Shown: piece after piece, positions 8,901 through 13,982 of the stretch
Layout of the letters: each line of letters starts with the position of its first letter
How positions within the stretch are numbered: position 1 is the stretch's first letter
Assembly: GCA_964416365.1 (NCBI GenBank)
Contig: CAYQDO010000024.1
Coordinates: 1-13,982, forward strand
Direction: 5' to 3'
Source: DUUS01 sp964416365
Lineage (GTDB): Bacteria > Bacillota_I > Bacilli_A > RF39 > UBA660
Length of the DNA: 13,982 nt
Position numbers and translations under genes: made by a program
The notes under the pieces: generated by a model
What the model was told of the DNA's origin: nothing
The model's input: only the letters and a program-made list of their open reading frames with translations
Database searches by the model: none

Positions 8901-10274
8901 CATCTCATCAGTAATATTAGTAATCTCAATAATTTTAGAGGATAGTTTTTTACCAGGATTAATTAATTCATCAAAAGTATCAATAATTTTTCCATTTTGT
9001 AATAAAACCGCACCAATTTCAATAATAGAGTCTTCTCCTCCGGCATTAAAACCAGTTGTCTCTACGTCAAAAACACAATATTTTGTTGTTAATAAATCCG
9101 CATCAACCGGATTTTTAATAATATTAATACTGTCATCAATTAAAGTAAGTTCTGACCCAAATATAACTTTAAATTTATCTTCAGGATTATCAATGCCTTT
9201 ATTATGTTTTTTAGCAAAGTTAAAAACTTCCGGATAAGCTTGCGCTCCATTATGATCAGTAATAGCTATAGCTTTATGTCCCCAAGCAATAGCTTGTTTA
9301 AGTAAACTAGAAGGCGCCACTAACCCATCCATTTGACTCATTTGGGTATGAGCATGAAGCTCAATTCTTTTAACTTCAGCATTGTCTTTTCTTTTAACAT
9401 TTTTACTAAGAATTTCTTCAATATCTCTTAAATTTAAAACTAAATCTTTAGCATAAGTATCATTTTTTACATAACCTCTAAAACGATACCATAAGCCTTC
9501 TTTTAACCCTTTTCTGATTTTATTAAATTCCTCTTCATCTTTACTAAAAATTTTGGCACATATACTGTCAATCTTATCACTTATTTTTAAAGTTAAAATT
9601 CTAAAATTACTTTTTGTGGAAATAAATTCTTCAAGACCAAAAATATAGGCTTCTATTGTAACATTATTTTCTTCACCCAAAATCTCTTTAATACTCGTTG
9701 GTTTTGACTTGATTTTATCCCCCATAATCACTTTAAATTCCGGTTCTTTTTTTACTATAATTACTTCTTTAGTATTTTCTATTTCTTCTTTAATTTGTTT
9801 TCTTTTTTCATCATTTATTTTAGTTTCAATTACAAAGCCTTTCAAACCAAATGTCTCTAACCATTTGATCATTTTACTACTTTGTTCTTTTAAACGATCT
9901 GCTTCAATTTTACTAATCACTTCAAAAATGATTTTTTTCCCATCGATAGTTATTTCATTATCTTGCAAACTAATTAGAGAGGGAGATTTTTTTACTAATT
10001 CATTAATATAATATTTCAAGTAACTTAAAATATCTTCTGCTTTTTGATTTTCATAAGCAAAATAAATTTTTATCTTTGTTACATCTTCTAATCCTTGTTT
10101 AGCTTTATCTATTAAACTTAAAATAGGTTCCAATGGTAAAAGATTAGGACATTTTAAATATAAATCCCATGTCTTTTTTTCCTGGTTTACAACACACTTT
10201 TCAACTTTAACTCCTGTAAAGTTATCTCCACCATCAAATTCCATTTTTTTGAAAAATCTATTTAAAGCGTCCAT
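5955..10274 (-). CDS. polC: DNA polymerase III subunit alpha, Gram-positive type (PolC)
   Basis: Main replicative DNA polymerase of low-G+C Gram-positives with built-in 3'-5' proofreading. The product of 1439 residues matches the usual length (about 1440). In order: N-terminal domain; OB-fold (about 195-285); PHP domain first half (HAHTQMSQMDG about 305, ITDHN); inserted DEDDh exonuclease (about 398-570: FDVETTG, AHNATFDMSFL, HHRADYDA); PHP second half (TGDVHH); polymerase palm with GSRGSVGSSF; a zinc knuckle CPNC...CPKC (about 895-932); catalytic PDIDLNFSG (about 957); fingers with MFPKAHAVAYVIAALRIAYFK; helix-hairpin-helix region. The C-terminus QLSLF is a canonical beta-clamp binding pentapeptide. 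The start at 10274 is set by TGGAGG 5 nt upstream; the longer frame to 10298 begins in the -10 box. Its position before uppS differs from Bacillus, where polC follows proS. Confidence 0.97.
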   Translation of the reverse strand: MDALNRFFKKMEFDGGDNFTGVKVEKCVVNQEKKTWDLYLKCPNLLPLEPILSLIDKAKQGLEDVTKIKIYFAYENQKAEDILSYLKYYINELVKKSPSLISLQDNEITIDGKKIIFEVISKIEADRLKEQSSKMIKWLETFGLKGFVIETKINDEKRKQIKEEIENTKEVIIVKKEPEFKVIMGDKIKSKPTSIKEILGEENNVTIEAYIFGLEEFISTKSNFRILTLKISDKIDSICAKIFSKDEEEFNKIRKGLKEGLWYRFRGYVKNDTYAKDLVLNLRDIEEILSKNVKRKDNAEVKRIELHAHTQMSQMDGLVAPSSLLKQAIAWGHKAIAITDHNGAQAYPEVFNFAKKHNKGIDNPEDKFKVIFGSELTLIDDSINIIKNPVDADLLTTKYCVFDVETTGFNAGGEDSIIEIGAVLLQNGKIIDTFDELINPGKKLSSKIIEITNITDEMLKDKDNEENAVKRFKEWFKDSVLVAHNATFDMSFLEMACQKYGLGEVKNAVIDTLELSRVLDSDQSRHSLSALVRRYEIDFNENEHHRADYDASATAKILRLMLKRVAGYNITNVKDLNNLVSKEDIHKYGRPYHVNVLVKNRTGLKNLFKLISNANTKYLYKTPRILRSEIEKYRDGLLIGSGCYESEVFALAKSKTEEELTNIINFYDYVEIQPRDVYDHLIQLNVFANALELENNIRKIINTTIATGKLIVATGDVHHLNPEDKIYREVIINQKVPGGGRHPLDRKEITSVPSTHFRTTDEMLNDFAFLGEEMANLLVIENPKTIADMIEFVDVIIDTKGIPFAPKIPNSAEEVKSLVYERAACIYGEELHPLIKDRIEQELKGIIAGGFDVIYLIAQKLVKKSNDDGYLVGSRGSVGSSFVATMMGISEVNPLPAHYVCPNCHFTTFENENEETLGLTYSSGYDLPEKKCPKCDTFMNGEGQDMPFATFLGFNADKVPDIDLNFSGEYQWKAHEYTKDLFGVDNVYRAGTIGTVADKTAYGFVKGYYEDRGIVKRSIEIERLAIGCTGVKRTTGQHPGGIIVIPAYMDVFDFTPFQYPADDPNSLWRTTHFDYHPMEDELLKLDILGHDVPTMYKMLQDLTGIDIGAIPLNDLKILSLLSSTEALGVTAEQINCPTGTLGIPELGTKFVINMLLETKPKTFADVVKISGLSHGTDVWNGNAQELIKNNIVPFSEVIGCRDDIMVYLINHGVEPLKAFKIMEFVRKGKASKEADTWKEHVAVLKEAGIPDWYIESCHKIKYMFPKAHAVAYVIAALRIAYFKIYYPIEYYSTYFSIKCNSFDVETLISGEQAIRNKIIEIENKGYEQTNKEAELLDVLQIALEMSVRGFSFKNINLEKSAAKNFVITEDRKSLILPFSSLDGLGENVANQIVSEKDNGPFISVEDFQVRGKVNSTTIEKMRALGIFESLPESSQLSLF

Positions 10275-10296
10275 AATTCCTCCATCATGTAATTTC

Positions 10297-10325
10297 ATTA
10301 TACAATAAATTAACTATAAAAAAAA
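10297..10325 (-). promoter_or_regulatory. candidate promoter of polC
   Basis: A perfect TATAAT lies on the minus strand at 10302-10297, 22 nt before the start codon at 10274. The matching -35 position (10325-10320) falls in the T-run of the preceding terminator and reads TTTTTT, a poor hexamer, so any promoter here relies on the -10 box. Confidence 0.35.
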
Positions 10326-10341
10326 CACTTAAGAGAGTGTT
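10318..10341 (-). terminator. rho-independent terminator upstream of polC
   Basis: Minus strand AACACT, a 6-nt loop, AGTGTT, then six further T. It would end transcripts coming from the surface-protein gene about 240 nt earlier; no better terminator is visible closer to that gene. Confidence 0.6.
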
Positions 10342-10348
10342 AATTAAA

Positions 10349-10571
10349 AAGGCACTTAAATAAGAGACACTTGTATAACTAGTGATGATTGACTAAATTT
10401 TCAGAACCAAAAACTTATTAAGGTACCAGATCTATGTTACTTCCTGTTACTCATGTCTCAGATTTTAATATTACTTTCCAACATCTTTCAAAACACTTAC
10501 TTTTATGTTCTTTGTATTGTTGTTTCCTAAAAGGGTTTTTTAAATAACGGTTAGACAGGTTTCAGTGCCTT
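10349..10571. repeat. 12-bp inverted repeats bounding a 223-bp non-coding segment
   Basis: AAGGCACTTAAA at 10349-10360 is complementary to TTTCAGTGCCTT at 10560-10571, with 11 of 12 positions pairing. On the minus strand the second arm is followed by TTTTT (CCTTTTTAATT), as in a terminator. The segment lies within the 308-bp gap between polC and the surface-protein gene and contains the decayed gene fragment. It may be a folded 3'-untranslated RNA with a closing stem, or a small mobile-like repeat; no target duplication is evident. Confidence 0.4.
10418..10501 (-). pseudogene. decayed copy of the 3' end of the surface-protein gene
   Basis: Reading the minus strand from 10501 gives SKCFERCWKVILKSET, an in-frame TGA (10453-10451), then VTGSNIDLVP and TAA. 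This aligns with the C-terminus of the intact neighbour (TSGFGVRAAVSIKSET, R, VTGTGSAVDPYV), with the TGA replacing its Arg codon CGA. On the DNA level 10441-10470 and 10621-10650 share 25 of 30 bases at an offset of exactly 180 bp. Weak likeness continues past both stop codons (TAAGTT...CTGAAA). It has no start or upstream domain and cannot be functional. It is the main content of the otherwise gene-free stretch 10275-10582, beside the inverted repeats, the terminator and the polC promoter. Confidence 0.75.
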
Positions 10572-10582
10572 CCAACTTATCA

Positions 10583-12307
10583 TTATGTCTGCGCTACATA
10601 TGGGTCTACAGCGCTTCCTGTTCCTGTTACTCGAGTCTCTGATTTTATTGAAACTGCGGCGCGAACCCCAAAGCCACTAGTTACGTTGTTGAAATTCATA
10701 TCACCAAACTTTAACACGCAAAACATGGTAGCTATGCCACTTGAAGACATAAAGAACGGTGATGAAAGCCACCACATTGAATCAGTATATAAATAATTTG
10801 TATAATTATTTATATTATACACTAATCCAGTCATAGCTGCTTCATCTGCACTTATTAATCCTATTGGATATGTTAATGCTCCATTTCCTATAGTTGTATC
10901 TGCTGAGGTTGTAAATCGATCATTTTTTTGAGGGCATTTTAAGGTTGGAGTTTTATTTGTTAATAAACGGTGTCTAGCTGCATAATAAGTGTTTACTCCT
11001 GTTTTTCCATATCCTGGACCTGTTGCTGTTCCACCTACTTCACTTTCTAATTGTCGATCATTACAAAATAGGTTATTTGCAACTTGTGATTCAAAGGGTT
11101 TACCAGAAATGTTTGTATAATACCAGTTATCTAATTCTGTTTTTATATTTGTTGGTGTTGCATTTAAGACTGCTTCTGCTCGGGAAGTTGATGCAACGCC
11201 ATTTGCTCCACCATACATATATCCGACATATTTTGCATCATTATAATTAGTTGTGTTCCAAGCTGAAGTTTTAATTTGAGTATTTATTCCTTCATCATTT
11301 ACTGTACCACTTGAAGTAAACTGAGCCTGCGTTCCATTATAGATTAATCTTATAGAGCCATCACCATTAATTCTAACTATCTTCCACTGGAAGCCTCCCC
11401 AAATTAAATTATTATTTAATAATGCTTTTTCCCCGCGATAGTAGTAACTGGTTCCATATTCATCGAGAGTGGCATATAATTCACTTGTGCCATTTTCAAC
11501 ACTAAAGTCTGGGGTACCTTTAGCTTCTATTGCTGCTGCTCCTCCACCTTGTGCTAAAATTTTTCCTTTTAAAGTTAATTCAAAAATAACATTACAGATT
11601 GTTCTTCCTGAATCTACTCCCGTAATATTTACTTTCCATTTGCTTCCATTCCATGTAGCTGTCCCACTAGCATTTGATGGGCCATTATTTGTTTCACACG
11701 TTACTGAGGCACCATATTCATTAGTTGTTGGAAAAGTTGTTGATATTTCACCTTCGATTATAGCTGCTATTGTTACATCTTCTTCGTTATATTCTGTAGT
11801 AATTAAATTTTGTAATGCTAAAGTATTATGAGTAAATCCCGCATTTACATCTATCTTTATATAATAAGTCGTTGCACTAGTATTAGTTATTGCTAGTCTC
11901 ATTTGCTTTGTCCCACTTGAGGTTATAACTCCACTTATTTCATCAATTGTTTTTGATGAATATTCTATCGTTAATTCTTCTGGTTTATTTATAAAGTTTG
12001 TACATGATGAATCAGAACATACCTTGTAGGTAAGTTCATACTTGGTATCCCATTTATTTAATGATTTTAATACGATATTAGCTTTAGTAATCTTATTAGC
12101 AGTCACTGTTATAATCCTATTAGAAATTCCATTTACTGACACACCATATTCTAAACCGGCTACTTTAATATTAGCTAAACTAGCAGTTCTTCGATTACTA
12201 AATATACTAAATGTCGTATTTAATACAACAAATAAAAATATAAATAGTACAAAAATTAAAATAAAAAGATTTTTCTTATTTATGATAAGTTTTTTAAAAT
12301 TATTCAT
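10583..12307 (-). CDS. exported, membrane-anchored surface protein with WWLSSP/DUF6273-like C-terminal region
   Basis: Large extracytoplasmic protein of 574 residues, function unknown. The N-terminus is basic (KKLIINKK) followed by a hydrophobic helix at about 14-36, acting as signal anchor or signal peptide. Residues about 45-250 are Thr/Ser/Asn/Ile-rich and look like beta-sandwich domains. The C-terminal part, from YYYRGEKALLNNN and FQWKIVRINGDGSIRLIYNG (about 287-325) to WWLSSP (512-517) and FGVRAAVSIKS (about 546-556), resembles a family I know from many gut Bacillota surface proteins, whose members end in VRPVVSLK-type motifs. Seven Cys residues lie mostly in near pairs (CSDSSC; TC/TIC; FC/KC), consistent with disulfides outside the cell. 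There is no LPxTG at the C-terminus. AAAGGAAAG precedes the ATG. Placement between ddl and polC, with a broken paralogous 3' copy downstream, suggests a variable, accessory locus. Confidence 0.85.
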   Translation of the reverse strand: MNNFKKLIINKKNLFILIFVLFIFLFVVLNTTFSIFSNRRTASLANIKVAGLEYGVSVNGISNRIITVTANKITKANIVLKSLNKWDTKYELTYKVCSDSSCTNFINKPEELTIEYSSKTIDEISGVITSSGTKQMRLAITNTSATTYYIKIDVNAGFTHNTLALQNLITTEYNEEDVTIAAIIEGEISTTFPTTNEYGASVTCETNNGPSNASGTATWNGSKWKVNITGVDSGRTICNVIFELTLKGKILAQGGGAAAIEAKGTPDFSVENGTSELYATLDEYGTSYYYRGEKALLNNNLIWGGFQWKIVRINGDGSIRLIYNGTQAQFTSSGTVNDEGINTQIKTSAWNTTNYNDAKYVGYMYGGANGVASTSRAEAVLNATPTNIKTELDNWYYTNISGKPFESQVANNLFCNDRQLESEVGGTATGPGYGKTGVNTYYAARHRLLTNKTPTLKCPQKNDRFTTSADTTIGNGALTYPIGLISADEAAMTGLVYNINNYTNYLYTDSMWWLSSPFFMSSSGIATMFCVLKFGDMNFNNVTSGFGVRAAVSIKSETRVTGTGSAVDPYVAQT

Positions 12308-12479
12308 ACTCTTTCCTTTCTACTAATATTGCAAATCATTAATTTATATAAAATGAATAAATATATTAGAAATTATATTATATACTTATATTATAATATA
12401 AAATAGATAAATATACCAGTTTGCAAAAGAAACTTTACGATGTTTCTTATTTATTGGATTTTAATTTCTGTTTTTACAT
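12308..12479 (-). promoter_or_regulatory. AT-rich upstream region of the surface-protein gene with two palindromic sites
   Basis: This spacer probably carries the promoter of the surface gene, but several overlapping TATAAT-like boxes prevent a single choice. It contains a perfect 16-bp palindrome of only A and T (12386-12401) and a 7-bp inverted repeat AAGAAAC, 8-nt loop, GTTTCTT (12427-12448), next to TTGCAA at 12421-12426. The latter could be an operator or a weak hairpin; it lacks a T-run. About 100-120 nt lie between these elements and the start codon, longer than for any other gene here. Confidence 0.3.
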
Positions 12480-12517
12480 AAAAAAATACCTTCAATGTAA
12501 TGTACATCAAAGGTATT
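12480..12517 (-). terminator. strong rho-independent terminator of the ddl transcription unit
   Basis: Minus strand: a 15-bp stem (arms 12517-12503 and 12499-12485, two G-U pairs) closed by the 3-nt loop CAT and followed by TTTTT. Outer arms read AATACCTT and AAGGTATT. It lies 25 nt past the stop of the 50-residue protein. Confidence 0.85.
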
Positions 12518-12542
12518 CCAATGAATTAGTTAATAAATAAAA

Positions 12543-12695
12543 TTAATCTCCATACTGCACTTTTTTAGTAGTAGTCGTTGTTATTTCACCCGTTTCCGGG
12601 GTATTATTAAAAGAATGAATTAATAATATTAAAATAATTGTAATTGATAAAATTACCGCCATAATTATATAACCTATTTTTTGATATTTTTTCAT
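12543..12695 (-). CDS. 50-residue single-pass membrane protein of unknown function
   Basis: A small gene behind ddl. The product starts MKKYQKIGY, has one strongly hydrophobic helix (about residues 8-27), then HSFNNTPETGE, five consecutive Thr and KKVQYGD. Three Lys before the helix predict N-in, C-out topology, so a 23-residue Thr-rich tail would face the wall. The ribosome site is weak (AGTGAT, 4 nt before ATG). It lies 54 bp after ddl with no terminator between and is followed at once by a strong terminator, so it is probably co-transcribed with ddl. The reading frame is supported by position, ribosome site, standard stop and clear membrane-protein composition. I do not recognise a family. 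Confidence 0.65.
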   Translation of the reverse strand: MKKYQKIGYIIMAVILSITIILILLIHSFNNTPETGEITTTTTKKVQYGD

Positions 12696-12715
12696 AGTAA
12701 TCACTATTTAAGTTT

Positions 12716-12744
12716 ATTATATTTTGAAAAATAATGCAAATAAG
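12716..12744 (-). promoter_or_regulatory. weak candidate promoter of the 50-residue membrane protein gene
   Basis: Minus-strand TATAAT (12721-12716) lies in the 54-bp gap after ddl, with CTTATT 17 nt upstream as a poor -35. The leader would be about 15 nt. Read-through from ddl is an equally good explanation of its expression. Confidence 0.3.
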
Positions 12745-12749
12745 ATATA

Positions 12750-13685
12750 TTACTTATTTAAAGCATTAGTAATTAAAATATCAATAAGCTCTGCCGTAGT
12801 TATACCATCATAATTTAGTAGTTTAGGGTACATAGAAATATCAGTAAAACCTGGTAAAGTATTTAATTCATTTAAATAGATTTTTTGATTTTCTTCATCA
12901 TAAAAGAAATCTACCCGTGCCATTCCTTGACATTTTAAAACTTTAAAAGCCTCTTTAGCATAATGTCTAATCTTATTACTTATTTCTTCTGATAAATCGG
13001 CTGGAATAACAGTTTGGGATGGTAAATTATATTTAGCATCATAGTCATAAAATTCATTACACGATTTAATTTCACCTAATGTAGAAGCATATATTTCATC
13101 ATCTTTTTCAATAACCGCACATTCTAATTCACGCGCTTTAATATATTGTTCAATTAGATAATCTTTGCTATATTTTTTTGCTTCTTCAATAGCTATTTCA
13201 AGTTCCTCATCATTATTAGCTTTACCAATACCAAAGGAAGACCCACTTGCTGCTGACTTTACCATGACTGGATAGATGATATTATCTACACTAAATACAG
13301 GGACTACTGGTATATCATTATAATCTAACAACATTTTAGTTAAATCTTTATTCATGCAAAGCATGCTACTTACACTATTACAACCAACATATTTAATATT
13401 GTACATTTCTAATAAACTTTGTAATCTTCCATCTTCACCATTGCTACCATGAATAATGTTAAAAATACAATCAAACTTTTTAATAAAATCGATTATATTA
13501 TCTATCATTTCTTGCTCTTGATAATTATCATCAACTAAAAACCAATCATTTGCTTTGGTAATATAAACTATTTGATAATTATATTTTTTTTTATTTACTT
13601 CCTTAATAATATTTTTAATTGATAAGCAGGATACTTCATGTTCATAAGAAGCTCCTCCGTATAAAAATAAAATATTCTTTTTCAT
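12750..13685 (-). CDS. ddl: D-alanine--D-alanine ligase
   Basis: ATP-grasp enzyme joining two D-Ala for the peptidoglycan stem peptide, in the cytoplasm. The 311-residue protein has the N-terminal FLYGGASYEHEVSCLS motif, HGSNGEDGRLQ (about 79-89), the ATP-grasp segment MVKSAASGSSFGIGK, and the C-terminal metal-binding NELNTLPGFTDISMYPKL (272-289). The omega-loop FYDYDAKY and the following IPADL are those of ordinary D-Ala-D-Ala ligases such as the staphylococcal enzyme, not of D-lactate or D-serine ligases. It is shorter than the 350-360 residues of many Gram-positive Ddl proteins, near the size of E. coli DdlB. Val-Lys-Ser replaces the common Val-Lys-Pro. GAGAGGTG lies 5 nt before the ATG. 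It directly follows the rpoC terminator and heads a unit with the 50-residue protein. Confidence 0.93.
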   Translation of the reverse strand: MKKNILFLYGGASYEHEVSCLSIKNIIKEVNKKKYNYQIVYITKANDWFLVDDNYQEQEMIDNIIDFIKKFDCIFNIIHGSNGEDGRLQSLLEMYNIKYVGCNSVSSMLCMNKDLTKMLLDYNDIPVVPVFSVDNIIYPVMVKSAASGSSFGIGKANNDEELEIAIEEAKKYSKDYLIEQYIKARELECAVIEKDDEIYASTLGEIKSCNEFYDYDAKYNLPSQTVIPADLSEEISNKIRHYAKEAFKVLKCQGMARVDFFYDEENQKIYLNELNTLPGFTDISMYPKLLNYDGITTAELIDILITNALNK

Positions 13686-13700
13686 TAAAACACCTCTCTA

Positions 13701-13729
13701 ATTATATGATAACACAAAAAAAAGAAGAA
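13701..13729 (-). promoter_or_regulatory. candidate promoter of ddl, adjoining the rpoC terminator
   Basis: Perfect TATAAT on the minus strand (13706-13701). The -35 position (13729-13724, TTCTTC) is in the 3' arm of the terminator hairpin and matches poorly. The predicted start near 13694 lies inside the GAGAGGTG ribosome site. Confidence 0.4.
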
Positions 13730-13749
13730 GCCATTAATTTGCTTCTTCT
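13716..13749 (-). terminator. rho-independent terminator of rpoC
   Basis: Minus strand AGAAGAAGC, 9-nt loop, GCTTCTTCT, then seven more T: a perfect 9-bp stem. The first arm encodes the last residues of RpoC (Glu-Glu-Ala) and the stop codon is in the loop. Confidence 0.9.
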
Positions 13750-13982
13750 GGTTCATCATCTAAGAACTGTTGTTCTAAAACTTCACTTGGTTCATCAGAC
13801 ATATATTCTTTTTCAAGCATAATCTCGATATCAGAATATTGTTTTGCTCCTGTACCTGCAGGAATAAGTTTGCCAATAATAACATTCTCTTTTAAACCTT
13901 TTAATTCATCAACTTTTCCTCTAATAGCTGCATCAGTTAAAACTCTAGTTGTTTCTTGGAATGATGCTGCTGATAAGAATGA
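13734..13982 (-). CDS. rpoC: RNA polymerase subunit beta' (RpoC), C-terminal part only
   Basis: The window edge cuts this gene; the last 82 residues are present. The hallmark beta' C-terminal block is intact: SFLSAASFQETTRVLTDAAI, GLKENVIIGKLIPAGTG. It ends with a short acidic tail (DEPSEVLEQQFLDDEPEEAN) that varies among Bacillota. The frame runs open to the window edge from the TAA at 13736-13734. It would be the last gene of the usual rpoB-rpoC unit, as shown by the terminator overlapping its end. Confidence 0.95.
   Translation of the reverse strand, partial: SFLSAASFQETTRVLTDAAIRGKVDELKGLKENVIIGKLIPAGTGAKQYSDIEIMLEKEYMSDEPSEVLEQQFLDDEPEEAN

Noticed and set aside
11469..11831. Plus-strand open frame of 120 codons opposite the surface protein
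   Set aside because: Shadow of the minus-strand gene; no ribosome site, no recognisable protein features. Other plus-strand frames (484-672, 3026-3376, 8884-9237, 9709-10011, 12042-12326, 13619-13822) are rejected for the same reason.
12570..12610. TPETG in the small membrane protein, similar to the sortase motif LPxTG
   Set aside because: A sorting signal must precede the membrane helix near the C-terminus; here it follows the helix and lacks the Leu and the basic tail.
12750..13685. VanG/VanC-type D-Ser or VanA-type D-Lac ligase
   Set aside because: The omega-loop FYDYDAKY and the neighbouring motifs are those of ordinary D-Ala-D-Ala ligases; no van regulatory or accessory genes are nearby.
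1..13982. tRNA, rRNA, CRISPR array, prophage or defence genes
   Set aside because: No cloverleaf-like segment, regularly spaced repeats or recognisable defence or phage protein was found; all long frames are accounted for by the genes listed.

Overview
The window comes from an AT-rich Gram-positive bacterium of the Bacillota. It carries the Bacillota-type replicative polymerase PolC and a ParE of the Bacillus/Staphylococcus kind. Genes use ATG starts, AGGAGG/AGGTG Shine-Dalgarno sites, TAA/TAG stops and TGG for Trp, so the standard bacterial code fits. D-Ala-D-Ala ligase and undecaprenyl-diphosphate synthase show that it makes peptidoglycan, which argues against a wall-less Mollicute. The surface-protein style and small intergenic spaces suggest an uncultured host-associated Bacilli/Erysipelotrichia-like lineage; that placement is inference.

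Every gene I can support lies on the minus strand, so transcription runs from high to low coordinates. In that order: the last 82 codons of rpoC (13982-13734) end in a strong terminator; ddl (13685-12750) and an unannotated-looking 50-residue membrane protein (12695-12543) form a short unit closed by a 15-bp hairpin terminator; then comes an AT-rich spacer and a 574-residue exported surface protein (12307-10583). A 308-bp non-coding stretch follows, holding a decayed copy of the 3' end of that surface gene, a pair of inverted repeats and a terminator. Next are polC (10274-5955), the uppS-cdsA-rseP operon (5901-3368), a 404-residue membrane-anchored protein of unknown function (3285-2071) and parE (2001-100). 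No parC start is visible in the 99 bp left after parE.

Functionally the window joins two themes: genome replication and topology (polC, parE) with transcription (rpoC), and envelope construction (ddl for the peptide stem, uppS for the lipid carrier, cdsA for CDP-diacylglycerol, rseP for intramembrane proteolysis). In Bacillus the uppS-cdsA cluster continues dxr-rseP-proS-polC; here dxr and proS are absent from the cluster and polC sits in front of uppS.

The least ordinary parts are: (1) the surface-protein locus with its decayed 3' paralogous fragment exactly 180 bp away; (2) a recurring compact layout in which promoters lie in or against the terminator of the preceding gene and the -10 box is only 5-6 nt from the ribosome binding site; (3) the membrane-anchored, Pro/Glu-rich protein before parE, whose layout resembles a division-type cytoplasmic anchor; and (4) the 50-residue membrane protein behind ddl.
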